Shown in pieces: positions 17,625 to 27,016 of a stretch of 64,000 nt of DNA (the first letter of the stretch is position 1; every line of letters begins with the position of its first letter). Origin of the DNA: Phenylobacterium sp. Lineage in GTDB: Bacteria > Pseudomonadota > Alphaproteobacteria > Caulobacterales > Caulobacteraceae. The notes under the pieces are model-generated. The model did no database searches, was not told the DNA's origin, and was given only the letters and a program-made list of their open reading frames with translations. A program made the position numbers and the translations under genes. The stretch spans positions 1 through 64,000 of the forward strand of contig NZ_JANINU010000001.1 of NCBI RefSeq assembly GCF_024508875.1, in the 5' to 3' direction.

Positions 17625-17634
17625 GATCGCCTGC

Positions 17635-18672
17635 TCAGCGTTCGGAGAGGTCCACCGCCTCGGGCGCGCGGCCCTCGGACTCGGTCTTCCGGGCGCCGGC
17701 GAGGATGCCGGGCAGGGCGTAGTTGCCCTCGTGGCAGGCGTACTCATAGACCGGGCCCGGCGCCGCGTTCAGCGCCATCTCCGCCTTCCAGGTCCGGGTG
17801 TAGACCTTCGGATCGTCCACCTCGAACGCGTAGAGGATCTGGTCCTTCGAGATGCGGGTGAAGCGCTCTGTCACCTTGGCCTCGGGCGAGATGTAGAGGC
17901 TGGCGCCGAAGTAGGGGCGGAGGGATTCGCCGGGGTTGAAGCCCATGGTCTCGACGACGAGGGTTTCGCCCTCCCAGCGCCCGACGGAATCGCCCATCCA
18001 GGTGCGGACCGAAGGCGGCGGCCGGTGCGCATCGGCCAGCCGGATGATCCGGGCGTCGTGGTTCATCTCGACGACGATGACCACGTGATCGCGGGCCTGC
18101 TGGACCTGGTAATTGTTGTTGTAGAGGACGTTCAGCATGGGCGGTCCGGCGGTGGAGCCGAAGCCCAGGATGCAGCGCTCGCCCAGCGGCCGCGCCTCGG
18201 GTCCGTCGAAGGTGTTGCGGGCCTTGTTGAGGGTGTCCTGGTAGAGCTTCCACCCCTCGGGACGATAGGGCAGCTTGCCGTCGGCGGGATCGACCAGCCA
18301 CGAGGTGCGGACCTCGCCGCGGATGCGGCCCATGCGGCTGCCGGCGTCGGTCCAGAAGGCGTTGTAGCCGCCCGGATCCTCGCCGGCCTTGGGGGCGGGC
18401 GCATTGGGATCGGTGGGGCGGCTCTGGGCGTCCATCATCCTGGCCCGCATCGCCTCGACCTTGCGGGCCTGTTCCTCGGTGATGACGAGGTCCTTGAACT
18501 GCGGGCCGCGTTCCAGGCCGGTGAGCGAGGCGTTGGTCCAGACGCCTTCGAGGTCGGGCTGGCCGAAGGCGTTGCGGGGCGTCTTCCAGGCGTCGGCGGC
18601 GACGGCGCCTGACGCAGCAAAGGCGGACGAGGCGAGAACGGAGAGGGCGAGGGCGGTGAGGCGGCGGCGCAT
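17635..18672 (-). CDS. Secreted 'ACHEGNYAL' family protein, paralogue 2
   Basis: A 345-residue exported protein with a signal peptide (LALSVLASSAFAASGAVA). It carries every shared block of the family: AFGQPDLEGVWTNASLT, PLGERCILGFG (C167), TAGPPML, YNNNYQVQ, WMGDSVGRWEGETLVVET, TERFTRI and YACHEGNYALPGILAGAR (C313). It lacks the charged tail of paralogue 1. The gene begins 5 bp after the stop of the serine hydrolase gene, so the two almost certainly form an operon. The ATG at 18672 is preferred over longer frames because it opens a signal peptide. The function is unknown. Confidence 0.82.
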   Translation of the reverse strand: MRRRLTALALSVLASSAFAASGAVAADAWKTPRNAFGQPDLEGVWTNASLTGLERGPQFKDLVITEEQARKVEAMRARMMDAQSRPTDPNAPAPKAGEDPGGYNAFWTDAGSRMGRIRGEVRTSWLVDPADGKLPYRPEGWKLYQDTLNKARNTFDGPEARPLGERCILGFGSTAGPPMLNVLYNNNYQVQQARDHVVIVVEMNHDARIIRLADAHRPPPSVRTWMGDSVGRWEGETLVVETMGFNPGESLRPYFGASLYISPEAKVTERFTRISKDQILYAFEVDDPKVYTRTWKAEMALNAAPGPVYEYACHEGNYALPGILAGARKTESEGRAPEAVDLSER

Positions 18673-18677
18673 GGGGA

Positions 18678-19922
18678 TCACGCCTTCCGCGCCAGGGCGG
18701 CGTAGACCGCCTGGGGCGAGATCGAGCGGACGTCGGGCGTGCCGCCGCCGGGGACCGACCCGCGCACGTTCTGGATCATGCCCACGAAGACGATGTCGTT
18801 GGTCGGGTCGATCCAGAACCAGGTGCCGAACGCGCCGCCCCACCAGTAACTGTCCTGGCCGTGGGGCAGTCCGCTTTCAGCCAGGCGTTCGTGCACAGCG
18901 AAGTCCATGCCGAAGCCCAGGCCCTTCTGCACCGGGCCGTAGAGGTCGACGCCGACGCCGGGCTGCAGGACGGACTTGCGCATCAGCTTGACGGTCTCTG
19001 GCTTTAGGACGCGGGCGCCCTCGAGTTCGCCGCCTTGCAGCAGGGACTGGCAGAACCGGTAGTAGTCGGGGGCCGTGGAGTAGAGGCCGCCGCCGCCGGC
19101 CAGGAAGCGGGGCGGGGCGGTGGCCACGCGGCTCTCGGCCGGGACGATCCTGCCCGCCGGGTCGTAGGTGTGGATACGCACCACGCGCGCCGTCTTGGAC
19201 GGGTCCACCCAGAACTGGGTGTCGGGCATCTTCAGCGGCGTCAGGATGTGGTCCTGGAAGTAGCGGTCCAGTGACTTGCCCGACAGCTTCTGGATCACAT
19301 AGCCCTGCAGGTCGACGCAAGGGCCATAGGCCCAGTCCGTGCCCGGCTGGCTTTCCAGCGGCAGCTTGGCGAGCTTGTCCACCATGCCCTGAAGGTCGGT
19401 CTCGCGCAGGTTGACGCCGCCCGCCTCGTAGACGCCGCTCGTCCCGAAGCCGGCGGTGTGGCTCATGAACTGGGCCATGGTCATGGGCCGAGTCTGGTCG
19501 GCGAGGCCGGCGGCGGTCTTCACCTTCAGGCCGGCGAACTCGGGGATGTGCTTCGCGACGGGGTCGTCCAGCTTCCACCGGCCCTCTTCCCAGAGCTGCA
19601 TCATCGCGACGCCGGTCACGGGCTTGGTCATGGACGCGATGCGGAAGATCGAGTCGGTGGCCATCGGCGCGGACGCGGAGGCGTCCTGCTTGCCGTAGGC
19701 GTCCAGGTTCACGACCTTGCCGTTGCGCGCCAGCAGGGTGACGACGCCGGCCAGCTTCTGCTGGTCGACCAGGGCGTGCATCCGCGCGTTGAGGTCGGCG
19801 ACGCCGGCGGCGGTGAAGCCGGCGCTGGCCGGCGGCTGCACGGCGATCCCGGCCGCGGCGGGCAGGGCGGTCAGCGCCGCGGCGCCTCCGAGCAGCAGGC
19901 GGCGCCGATCGAGCACGATCAT
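18678..19922 (-). CDS. Secreted serine hydrolase, beta-lactamase/class C family
   Basis: A 414-residue protein of the serine beta-lactamase-like / EstB / D-aminopeptidase group. A twin-arginine-like signal ([20 protein letters not shown]) precedes the catalytic domain. The nucleophile motif is SMTK (S97, K100), the second motif lies in WAYGPCVDL (Tyr), and the third is the W-G-G turn in [11 protein letters not shown]. The ATG at 19922 follows GGGGAGGACC, a strong ribosome site. Family members hydrolyse esters, amides or peptidoglycan stem peptides; the substrate cannot be read here. It is the first gene of a two-gene operon with an ACHEGNYAL paralogue. Confidence 0.88.
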   Translation of the reverse strand: MIVLDRRRLLLGGAAALTALPAAAGIAVQPPASAGFTAAGVADLNARMHALVDQQKLAGVVTLLARNGKVVNLDAYGKQDASASAPMATDSIFRIASMTKPVTGVAMMQLWEEGRWKLDDPVAKHIPEFAGLKVKTAAGLADQTRPMTMAQFMSHTAGFGTSGVYEAGGVNLRETDLQGMVDKLAKLPLESQPGTDWAYGPCVDLQGYVIQKLSGKSLDRYFQDHILTPLKMPDTQFWVDPSKTARVVRIHTYDPAGRIVPAESRVATAPPRFLAGGGGLYSTAPDYYRFCQSLLQGGELEGARVLKPETVKLMRKSVLQPGVGVDLYGPVQKGLGFGMDFAVHERLAESGLPHGQDSYWWGGAFGTWFWIDPTNDIVFVGMIQNVRGSVPGGGTPDVRSISPQAVYAALARKA

Positions 19923-20069
19923 GGTGGTCCTCCCCAATCCTGGCCCGTCTGGTGCGGGCTCTTTCGGGGATCAGCATCCCCTGTTTTCGAAAGCTGGGCT
20001 ACCTGTATTGCGGGGATGTTTCGACGGCTGCCGCAAGGTAGGTTGGCGGGGAAGACAGGGGGGAGTCGG

Positions 20070-21395
20070 GTGGCCGGCATCAGGACGATCGAGGCGCCGG
20101 CGAAGCGGCCGCTGTGGACGCAGCTCTATGTGCAGGTGCTGTTCGCCATCACGCTGGGGGCGCTGATCGGTCACTTCTGGCCGCAGACCGGCGAGGCGCT
20201 GAAGCCGCTGGGCGACGCCTTCATCAAGCTGGTGAAGATGATCATCGCCCCGGTGATCTTCCTGACCGTGGTGACCGGCATCGCCGGGATGCGCGACATC
20301 GGCAAGGTGGGCGGCGTCGCGCTGAAGGCGTTCGCCTACTTCTTCACGGTGTCGAGCTTCGCGCTGGTGGTGGGCCTGACGGTCGCCAACGTGGTGCAGC
20401 CCGGCGCCGGCATGCACATCGACCCGGCGAGCCTCGATGCCGAGGCGGTGAAGAGCTATGCGGCCAAGTCGCACGACATGACCGTCGTGGGCTTCCTGAT
20501 GGACATCATCCCCGAGACCGTGGCCGGGGCTTTCGTCGGCGGCAACATCCTGCAGGTGCTGTTCTTCTCCATCCCGTTCGGCCTGGCGCTGGCGATGATC
20601 GGGGATCGGGGACAGCCGGTGCTGACGGTGCTGGAGTCGGCGGCCGAGGCGTTCTTCCGGCTGGTGGCGATCTTCATGCGCGCCGCGCCGATCGGCGCGT
20701 TCGGGGCGTTCGCCTTCACCGTGGGCAAGTACGGGATCGCCAGCATCGCCAGCTTGGCGGCGCTGGTGGCGACCTTCTACGGGACGTCGATCCTATTCGT
20801 GCTGGTGGTGCTGGGGGCGGTGGCGGCGCTGAACGGCTTCTCGATCCTGAAGCTGATCCGCTACCTCAAGGAAGAACTGCTGCTGGTGCTGGGCACCTCG
20901 TCTTCCGAGGCGGCGCTGCCGTCGCTGCTTGAAAAGATGGAGCGGGCGGGGGCGGCCAAGTCGGTCGTCGGGCTGGTGGTGCCGACGGGCTATTCCTTCA
21001 ACCTCGACGGCACGAACATCTACATGACCCTGGCGGCGCTGTTCATCGCCCAGGCGCTGGGGATCCGCCTGTCGCTGGAGGAACAGCTCCTGCTGCTGGG
21101 CGTGGCGATGCTGAGCTCGAAGGGCGCGGCTGGCGTGACCGGGGCGGGCTTCATCACCCTGGCGGCGACGTTGCAGGTGGTGCCCAGCGTGCCGGTGGCC
21201 GGCATGGCGCTGATCCTGGGTGTGGACCGGTTCATGAGCGAGTGCCGCGCGCTGACCAACTTCGTTGGGAACGCCGTCGCGACGCTGGTGGTCTCGCGCT
21301 GGGAAGGCCAGCTCGACAGGGCGAAGCTGGCGGCGGCCCTCAGCGGGCCGTCGGGCGCGGTGGCGGCGCTGCCGCTGGAAGCGGACGCCGACTGA
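20070..21395 (+). CDS. dctA: C4-dicarboxylate:cation symporter DctA
   Basis: A 441-residue inner-membrane transporter of the DAACS family. Diagnostic motifs are [20 protein letters not shown], the serine-rich hairpin [11 protein letters not shown], the substrate-site [17 protein letters not shown] and [20 protein letters not shown]. These match DctA, which imports succinate, fumarate and malate with protons or sodium. The start is GTG, 3 bp after GGGGGGAGTCGG; longer open frames upstream lack transporter homology. It is monocistronic. A single-domain response regulator follows convergently, but the DctB/DctD two-component pair that regulates dctA elsewhere is not in this window. Confidence 0.93.
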   Translation: MAGIRTIEAPAKRPLWTQLYVQVLFAITLGALIGHFWPQTGEALKPLGDAFIKLVKMIIAPVIFLTVVTGIAGMRDIGKVGGVALKAFAYFFTVSSFALVVGLTVANVVQPGAGMHIDPASLDAEAVKSYAAKSHDMTVVGFLMDIIPETVAGAFVGGNILQVLFFSIPFGLALAMIGDRGQPVLTVLESAAEAFFRLVAIFMRAAPIGAFGAFAFTVGKYGIASIASLAALVATFYGTSILFVLVVLGAVAALNGFSILKLIRYLKEELLLVLGTSSSEAALPSLLEKMERAGAAKSVVGLVVPTGYSFNLDGTNIYMTLAALFIAQALGIRLSLEEQLLLLGVAMLSSKGAAGVTGAGFITLAATLQVVPSVPVAGMALILGVDRFMSECRALTNFVGNAVATLVVSRWEGQLDRAKLAAALSGPSGAVAALPLEADAD

Positions 21396-21405
21396 GCGGC
21401 GCGCC

Positions 21406-21888
21406 TTAGCTGGCGCGGCTGAGGGCGGGGGCCGGAGCGGGGCCTGCGCACCGCTTGATCGTCGCCATCAGGCCCGACACCAGGATCGGCTTGGAGACGA
21501 AGTCGTTGAAGCCCATGGCGACGTATTCGGCCGGCCGGCGCGAATAGACGTCGGCGGTCAGGGCAATGACGGGAATGTTCCGCTCGGGGCCCGGCGATGC
21601 GCGCAGCTTCTCGATCACCTCGATCCCGGTCATGCCCGGCATGTGGATGTCGAGGAGGACGAGGTCGAAGGCCTCCACCGCCAGGCGCTCGAGGGCATCC
21701 TGACCGGAGCAGGCCATGACAGCCTGATGACCGAACGCGCCCAGGATCTCCTGCACGACGCGCAGGTTCATGGGGTCGTCGTCGACGTGCAGGACTTTAA
21801 GCGGCCTGCCGATTTCGCCCGAGCTCTCCGGCACGTTGTCTGGCTCCACGGGACGGCGCGGGGAGTGACGCGCCCGTTTCAGCCTCAA
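21406..21888 (-). CDS. Single-domain response regulator (CheY-like)
   Basis: A 160-residue protein made of a receiver domain (about residues 30-148) preceded by a basic 28-residue tail. The acidic pocket is VDDDP (about residues 35-39), the phospho-acceptor D80 is in LLDIHMPGMTG, the conserved threonine is T111 (ALTAD) and the lysine is K133 (VSKPI). There is no output domain, so it acts by protein contact or phosphorelay. The TTG start assigned here is uncertain; in-frame GTG codons downstream would shorten the tail. Several HWE and hybrid kinases in the window lack partners and are possible phosphodonors. Confidence 0.88.
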   Translation of the reverse strand: MRLKRARHSPRRPVEPDNVPESSGEIGRPLKVLHVDDDPMNLRVVQEILGAFGHQAVMACSGQDALERLAVEAFDLVLLDIHMPGMTGIEVIEKLRASPGPERNIPVIALTADVYSRRPAEYVAMGFNDFVSKPILVSGLMATIKRCAGPAPAPALSRAS

Positions 21889-22083
21889 AATGCCGCGTCG
21901 GGGTTTAAGGTAAGACTGATAGACGTCCTGAATCCCGCATTAACCAGGTTCGGACATGCGGCCCATCCGAAATGGACGCGCAGGTTGCGCGTTTCCGTAA
22001 ATTCATCTTCGCGATTCTGCGATGCGCGGCAAGTTTTCGATAGTTAAGGGCCGTCGCCGGACCCGGCGAATTCTTGCGAGTCT

Positions 22084-22185
22084 CTAGACGAGACCGGCGA
22101 TGGCTGCGATCACCGCCGCCGCAGAGGCCGCCATCGCCAGGGTCTCGGTGAGACGGGACCAGCGGATGGCATAGCGGACACGCAT
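22084..22185 (-). CDS. Possible 33-residue membrane peptide
   Basis: The frame encodes MRVRYAIRWSRLTE followed by a hydrophobic helix TLAMAASAAAVIAAIAGLV. A GAAAGG ribosome site sits 6 bp upstream of the ATG. Its basic N terminus and single membrane helix fit a small membrane protein, but the length is too short for sequence statistics to be convincing. Confidence 0.35.
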   Translation of the reverse strand: MRVRYAIRWSRLTETLAMAASAAAVIAAIAGLV

Positions 22186-22308
22186 CGGCGCCTTTCGGGC
22201 TGGGGGGCTCGCCACCCGGATCTCCGCACTCAGGGGGAGGTTGGGGTCGCGGAAGAGGCGGAAGACGGCTGGGGCGGCCGCCGGGCCCTCCGGGTGGCGA
22301 GGTCTCGT

Positions 22309-22345
22309 GAATCCAGTTGTTGTATGTTTAGTAATTACTGGATTC
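22309..22345. promoter_or_regulatory. AT-rich double dyad with two GANTC sites
   Basis: A perfect 9-bp inverted repeat (GAATCCAGT at 22309-22317, ACTGGATTC at 22337-22345) encloses 19 bp. A second perfect palindrome, AGTAATTACT at 22330-22339, overlaps the right arm. Each outer arm contains a GANTC sequence, the target of the CcrM cell-cycle methylase in Caulobacterales. The patch is strikingly AT-rich for this genome. It looks like an operator rather than a terminator because no T-tract follows. Confidence 0.5.
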
Positions 22346-22386
22346 TGCGCCGTCAACCCTTCGATCTCTGCCGCAGCAACACGCGC

Positions 22387-23835
22387 TCAGCCGAAGTGGA
22401 CGACCGGGACAGGTTCGAGCGGCGTTGTGATCCGGCAGACGACGCCGTCGGCGGCGAATTCCAGTTCGGCCGAGCCGTTGAGTTCGCCGCGGACGCCCTG
22501 GGTGAGCAGGCGGGAGCCGAAGCCTCGTCGGCTAGGCGTGACGACCGGCGGGCCGTCGATCTCCCGCCAGGTCAGGCCCAGGATCGGGGTGGGTCGGGTC
22601 TCGTCGATGTCCCACCTCAGCTCGACGCGTCCGTCGGTGTTGGACAGCGCCCCATACTTCGACGCATTCGTGGCGAGCTCGTGCAGGGCCATGCTGAGGG
22701 CGAGCGCCGTCCGCGCGTCGAGCCGGGCGTCGGGGCCGCCCCGGGCCACACGGCGCTCGTCGAAGGGCGCCAGGGCGACGTCGACGATGTTGCGCAGGCC
22801 CGCGCCGGCCCAGTTCTCGCGCGTCAGGACGTCGTGCGCGCCGGCCAGGGCGATCAGGCGGCCGGTGAAGATGTCGGCGATCTCGTCGGCCGGGCGGCCC
22901 GAGCCGAGGGTCTGGCGGGCGATCGACTGGACCGAGGCCAAGGTGTTCTTCACCCGATGGTTCAGTTCGTTGATGAGCAGGGTGCGCCGTTCCTCGGCCC
23001 GCTTGCGCTCGTCGATGTCGAGGGCGGCGCTCAGGGTCTTGGTGACCCGGCCGTCGGCGTTGCGGTCGAAGGCGACGGCGCGGTCGAGCACCCACCGCCA
23101 TCCGCCCTCCCGGCGCGCGATCCGCACCTCGAACTCCTCCACGTCGCCGTCGGGGGCGAGGGTGAGCTTCTTCAGGCGCTCGGCGACCCTCGGGAAGTCC
23201 TCGGGATGGATGAGCTGGCGGATCAGCCTGCCGCCGCCCACGACCAGCTCGTCGGCCGCGTAGCCGTAGACACGCTCGGTCCGCCCCGCGACCCAGACCG
23301 CGGCGCCGGCCTCGAAGTCGAAGATGTAGTTGGCGGTGGGGGAGACGGCGTTGATGTGGCGCAGGCGCGCTTCGTTCTCGCGCACAGAGCGGTCGAGCGC
23401 CTGGCTTTCGGTGACGTCGTAGAGGGTCACGACGGCGCCGTTGATCGGTGTCTCGCCCCCGCCACGGGGCACGATGTGGACGCGAATATCGCGCTGCTCG
23501 CCCCCCACATCGCGTACGGTCAGATCCGACTCCGACGCCTGTCCGGAAAAAGCGGCGACGAGCAGGGGCTCCAGGACGGCGAGAAGTTCCGGTGCGATCG
23601 ACTCGGAGCGCGGTACGCCGATCGCCGGAGCCTTGCGCGTCAGCCAGCGTTGCGAGCTGGGATTCGCGTAGTCCATCCGTCCGTCGATGTTGAAGGAGAT
23701 GACGCCCCAGGGTGCGTTGTCGGTGGTGCGATAGAGCGTGGCCCGGTCGATGGGCGGCTTGGCGGCCAACTGGGCCTCCAGCTCCGCCACGCGCGCCGCC
23801 AGGCGAGCGTTCTCCCTCTCGAGCTCCTCGGACAT
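22387..23835 (-). CDS. Coiled-coil PAS HWE-family histidine kinase
   Basis: A 482-residue soluble kinase. It opens with a short coiled coil (about residues 1-27, ELERENARLAARVAELEAQL), followed by two PAS domains (about 35-145 and 155-280). The HWE core has H293 in INELNHRVKNTLASVQ, HELATNASKYGAL, LTWREIDGPPVVTP and GFGSRLL. The ATG start is clear. The N-terminal coiled coil distinguishes it from the other four HWE kinases here and probably helps dimerisation. No response regulator is directly linked; the single-domain receiver 500 bp downstream on the same strand is a plausible, unproven partner. Confidence 0.9.
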   Translation of the reverse strand: MSEELERENARLAARVAELEAQLAAKPPIDRATLYRTTDNAPWGVISFNIDGRMDYANPSSQRWLTRKAPAIGVPRSESIAPELLAVLEPLLVAAFSGQASESDLTVRDVGGEQRDIRVHIVPRGGGETPINGAVVTLYDVTESQALDRSVRENEARLRHINAVSPTANYIFDFEAGAAVWVAGRTERVYGYAADELVVGGGRLIRQLIHPEDFPRVAERLKKLTLAPDGDVEEFEVRIARREGGWRWVLDRAVAFDRNADGRVTKTLSAALDIDERKRAEERRTLLINELNHRVKNTLASVQSIARQTLGSGRPADEIADIFTGRLIALAGAHDVLTRENWAGAGLRNIVDVALAPFDERRVARGGPDARLDARTALALSMALHELATNASKYGALSNTDGRVELRWDIDETRPTPILGLTWREIDGPPVVTPSRRGFGSRLLTQGVRGELNGSAELEFAADGVVCRITTPLEPVPVVHFG

Positions 23836-23944
23836 GGTCCGCGCCCCCGGCCTCCAGCCAACGCTCCCCGTGCGTCGAGACCCTAGCGTGGGGTCATCGT
23901 TCTGGCGAGCGGCGTTCGCCTGCTATGGTTTCAGGAAAGGGCAT

Positions 23945-24319
23945 ATGACCATGATCAAGTTGACGTTCTGTCTCGTGCGGCTGCCGTCGTTCACGCGCGA
24001 GAGCTTCCAGGCCTACTGGCGCGGCACGCATGCGCCGCTGGTGGCGAGCGTCGCGCAGACGCTCGGAATCCGGCGCTATGTGCAGAGCCATAGCTTGGCG
24101 TCCGCGGCCAGCGAGGGACTGCGGGCGAGCCGCGATGCGCCGGCGGAGTACGACGGCGTCGCTGAACTGTGGTTCGACAGTCTTGAAGCCGTGATCGAAA
24201 ACGGCCGGCGGCCCGAAGCCCAGGCCGCCGGTGCGTTGCTGCTCGAAGACGAGAAGCGGTTCATCGACCTGCCACGCTCGCCCCTATGGTGGGGCGAGGA
24301 GCATGTGGTCGTAGGTTAG
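23945..24319 (+). CDS. EthD-domain protein
   Basis: A 124-residue protein with the ferredoxin-like alpha/beta pattern of EthD proteins: IKLTFCLVRLPSFTRESFQA, then YWRGTHAPLV with the conserved W-x-x-x-H-x-P segment. A second half has YDGVAELWFDS, and the C terminus (LPRSPLWWGEEHVVVG) completes the dimeric barrel. EthD proteins accompany cytochrome P450 or oxidase systems or act as small dimeric lyases; no such partner is nearby. The ATG follows AGGAAAGGCAT. It stands alone between divergent and convergent neighbours. Confidence 0.82.
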   Translation: MTMIKLTFCLVRLPSFTRESFQAYWRGTHAPLVASVAQTLGIRRYVQSHSLASAASEGLRASRDAPAEYDGVAELWFDSLEAVIENGRRPEAQAAGALLLEDEKRFIDLPRSPLWWGEEHVVVG

Positions 24320-24328
24320 GTCGCCGGA

Positions 24329-24748
24329 CTAGCAGGCGTAGCGGCGCTCGATGGTCACGCGACGGCCGATGTAGGGATCCCAGACCCGGTCGCGGCTGAT
24401 GCAGGTGCGGTAGGGGCGATCGTTGTAGGCGTAGGGGCGGCCGTAGTAGCCGTCGCGGTAGCCACCGTCCCGATAATAGCCATCGCGGTAGTAGCCGCCG
24501 CGGTAGCTGTCGTAGCGGGGATCGTACGAATAGCCGCTGTAGTAGCCGCGGCTGTTGTTCTTGCTGGACAGCGCCGCGCCCAGCGCGAGGCCCGCGACGC
24601 CGCCCAGGACGGCGGCCGCGACGGCGTCGTCGTTGTCCTTGTGGTGGCGGTAGTGGCGATAGCGCTGGGCCTCGGCCGGGGCGGCGGTCGCCAGCACGGC
24701 GCCCGCGGCGGTCACGGCGGCGAGGGCGGTGGTCAGGAACTTACGCAT
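24329..24748 (-). CDS. Tyr/Gly-rich secreted protein with glycine zipper
   Basis: A 139-residue exported protein. The signal peptide ends near APAEA; a His/Arg/Tyr cluster (RYRHYRHHKDNDD) precedes a glycine-zipper-like hydrophobic helix (AVAAAVLGGVAGLALGAALS). A long Tyr/Gly/Arg/Asp repeat region follows (YYRDGYYRDGGYRDGYYG) and then a C-terminal domain with two cysteines (RTCISRD and RRYAC). The ATG at 24748 is preceded by GGAGGCCTCA, favouring it over an upstream start. Such proteins are common, uncharacterised envelope components in Caulobacteraceae. Confidence 0.75.
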   Translation of the reverse strand: MRKFLTTALAAVTAAGAVLATAAPAEAQRYRHYRHHKDNDDAVAAAVLGGVAGLALGAALSSKNNSRGYYSGYSYDPRYDSYRGGYYRDGYYRDGGYRDGYYGRPYAYNDRPYRTCISRDRVWDPYIGRRVTIERRYAC

Positions 24749-24824
24749 TGAGGCCTCCATTCGGGTCGATTCAACGCCTCGGGGGCTGAACCGTGCCTGA
24801 ACGGAGGCTTCAGGTTTGCGGGGA

Positions 24825-26495
24825 CTACTTGCGCTGGCTCTTGGTCTTCGCGCGGATCGGCTTGAACTCGGACGTGGCGTTCCAGTCCGGCCAGCGAGTG
24901 GAGTTGGCGAGGTCGCGCCCGGCCTCGTAGGCCAGGGCCACGTCGTCGGCGGCGCCCTGGTAGTTCTGGTCGGCCGACCAGACGTCGCAGGTCTGGTGGT
25001 AGCAGCGGGCGGTGTAGTCCTCGACCCACTTCTCGCCGGCCGCGCGGCCGCCCTGGATCAGGTCGGCGCCGCCGCTCATGCCCATGAAGAGGACGGTGGG
25101 CACGCCGCGCTTGGCGACCGAGAAGTGGTCGGCGCGGTAGAAGAGGGCGCGCTCCGGCTTTGGATCGGGCGTGATGGTGCGGCCGTGCTTTGCCGCCACC
25201 TGGGCGAGGTGGGCCTCCAGCTCGTTCTGGCCCGAGCCCACCAGCACCACGTCCCTGGCGGGACCGGCCGGCTGCAGGACGTCGAAGGTGTAGTTGGCGG
25301 CCATCCTGGCGAGGTCGGCCTCGTGCCGCTGGGCGTAGTATTCGCTGCCCAGCAAGCCGCGCTCCTCGCCGGTCCAGGCGGCGAAAATCACGGTGCGGGC
25401 GGGCGCCGGGCCGGCCTTGAAGGCGCGGGCGGTCTCGATCACCCCGGCCACGCCGACGGCGTCGTCGATGGCGCCCGGGCGGATCACCTTGCCCGTCGGA
25501 TCGGCCGGATCGACGCCATAAGCGTCCCAGTGCGCGGCGTAGAGGATGCTTTCGCCCGGTCGCTTCGCGCCGGGGATCTTGGCCAGGACATTCTGGCTCT
25601 TCAGACGCGTGAAGCGGTTCTGGTAGTCGGCCGAGAACGTGGCGCCCTTCAGCTCCACGGGCTGGAACGCGGCGGTCTTCGCTCGGGCCTTCTCCGCCTC
25701 GAAGTCGAGGCCAGCGTCCTTGAAGAGCTGGACGGTCAGGTCGCGCTGGATCCAGCCCTGCAGCAGGAGCTTGTCCTTGGCGGGATCCGGGCGGACGACA
25801 TCGTAGCTCTCGCCGTTCGAGGCGACGACCGTGTTCCAGCCGTAGGCCGCGCCGGCCGTCTCGTGAACGATCAGCATGCCCAGCGCGCCGCGCCGGACCG
25901 CCTCTTCGTACTTGTAGACCCAGCGGGCGTAGAAGGTGGCCGCCTTGCCGCCGAACTTGCCGGAGACCGCGTCGGTGGACGCCGCTTCGAAGTCGGGGTC
26001 GTTGATGAGGACCAGGGCGATCTTGCCCTTGAGGTCGACGCCCTTGAAGTCGTCCCAGCCGCGCTCGGGGGCAGTGACGCCGTAGCCGATGAAGACGAGC
26101 GGCGCGGCCGTGATCTCGACGTGCTCGACCGGCCGCTGGGTCTCGATGCGCAGGTCGGTCTGTTCGTGCAGCGCCTTCGACTGGCCGGCGGCGGTGAGCG
26201 TGTAGGTCCCGCCCGGCTGGGTCTGGTAGCGGTAGAGCGGGACGTCCTGCGTCCAGCCGCCGTCGTCGCCGGCGGGCGTGAGGCCGAGCGCCTTGAACTG
26301 GCTGACGATGAACTCGATCGTCTTGCGCTCGCCCGGGCCGCCGGGGCCGCGCCCGAAGTAGGCGGGCGAGGCCAGTTCGCGCGTCATGTCGGAGAGCCGC
26401 TGGGCGGAGATGTCCTGGGCCTGGGCGACGCCGGGAAGGGCCGAGAGGGCGAGAAGCGAAAGGGTGGGGGCTAGGCCGGTAAAGGGACGCGTCAT
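24825..26495 (-). CDS. Secreted M28-family zinc peptidase with PA domain
   Basis: A 556-residue exported metallopeptidase. A signal peptide (to about residue 27) and an N-terminal region are followed by a PA-type insertion (LVFIGYGVTAPERGWDDFKG through YGWNTVV). The M28 catalytic domain then shows AAHWDAYG (His ligand), GAIDDAVGVAG (bridging Asp), TGEERGLLGS (catalytic and ligand Glu), and a late His in RCYHQTCD. The M28 family includes aminopeptidases and glutamate carboxypeptidases; this one probably degrades peptides in the periplasm or outside the cell. An upstream frame exists, but the ATG at 26495 opens the signal peptide. The ribosome site is weak. Confidence 0.9.
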   Translation of the reverse strand: MTRPFTGLAPTLSLLALSALPGVAQAQDISAQRLSDMTRELASPAYFGRGPGGPGERKTIEFIVSQFKALGLTPAGDDGGWTQDVPLYRYQTQPGGTYTLTAAGQSKALHEQTDLRIETQRPVEHVEITAAPLVFIGYGVTAPERGWDDFKGVDLKGKIALVLINDPDFEAASTDAVSGKFGGKAATFYARWVYKYEEAVRRGALGMLIVHETAGAAYGWNTVVASNGESYDVVRPDPAKDKLLLQGWIQRDLTVQLFKDAGLDFEAEKARAKTAAFQPVELKGATFSADYQNRFTRLKSQNVLAKIPGAKRPGESILYAAHWDAYGVDPADPTGKVIRPGAIDDAVGVAGVIETARAFKAGPAPARTVIFAAWTGEERGLLGSEYYAQRHEADLARMAANYTFDVLQPAGPARDVVLVGSGQNELEAHLAQVAAKHGRTITPDPKPERALFYRADHFSVAKRGVPTVLFMGMSGGADLIQGGRAAGEKWVEDYTARCYHQTCDVWSADQNYQGAADDVALAYEAGRDLANSTRWPDWNATSEFKPIRAKTKSQRK

Positions 26496-26608
26496 ACATG
26501 ACGGTATAGAGTGGATTTCCAGCCTCCGCCCAAGGTTTGACACGAAGGGCGGGTGACAAGGACGACACGCGGCGCCTAAGACGCTGCGGAAGTATTAGGG
26601 TGCGACGG

Positions 26609-26872
26609 ATGGGTGTGTTCGACGATTCCACGCGCAAGCTGGCCGAGGGCGACCTCTGGAGCCGGCACGTGAAGCCCGAGCGGCTGGCCGGCCACTATGC
26701 GGTCTACGAAGGCTATGACGACGACGGCCTCGGCCGTCTGCGAACGCTTTCGCGCCGGACGCGCGCGCAACTGGCCGCCGCGCTGGACCGCGAGGCGATC
26801 ACCGCCGGGGTTCTTGGCCTAGCTGTGGGCGTCGCCATCGGCGCGGCTATCGTCTGGCGCCGCCGCCGCTAA
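26609..26872 (+). CDS. Small C-tail-anchored membrane protein
   Basis: An 87-residue protein: a hydrophilic N-terminal 60 residues (containing HYAVYEGYDDDGLGRLRTLS) and a single C-terminal membrane helix (GVLGLAVGVAIGAAIVW) capped by four arginines. An in-frame GTG 9 bp upstream is an alternative start. I do not recognise the family. Its topology resembles that of the proteins in the operon that follows at 27017, which also carry glycine-rich helices, but a 145-bp gap with a palindrome separates them. Confidence 0.65.
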   Translation: MGVFDDSTRKLAEGDLWSRHVKPERLAGHYAVYEGYDDDGLGRLRTLSRRTRAQLAAALDREAITAGVLGLAVGVAIGAAIVWRRRR

Positions 26873-26882
26873 CGACCACAAT

Positions 26883-26896
26883 GTCGGGCGCCCGAC
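26883..26896. promoter_or_regulatory. 14-bp perfect palindrome
   Basis: GTCGGGCGCCCGAC is its own reverse complement. With one wobble position the symmetry extends to about 20 bp (26880-26899). It lies 10 bp past one stop codon and about 120 bp before the next operon, so it may be an operator for 27017-28938 or a weak terminator without a U-tract. Confidence 0.35.
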
Positions 26897-27016
26897 GTTC
26901 CTATTGAAAAGCTGAACTTTTACGCCGTCGGCACGCCACCGAACGGCCGCTCCTGCGTTTAGGCCCCCGATTGGGCGGTCCGGGCGGATCGCCGCTGCCT
27001 GCACGCGGAGAGAACC

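Larger units (their letters stand above)
21889..22386. other. About 500 bp without a firm gene
   Basis: This stretch separates two minus-strand signalling genes. It holds a possible 33-residue membrane peptide (22084-22185) and an AT-rich double dyad (22309-22345). A longer frame extending from the peptide to 22356 would have to be translated through that dyad and is not convincing. I see no RNA gene in it. Confidence 0.6.

Noticed and set aside
22186-22356. N-terminal extension of the 33-residue peptide into a 90-residue protein
   Set aside because: It would translate through the AT-rich double dyad, has Pro-rich low-complexity content, and the internal ATG has the better ribosome site.
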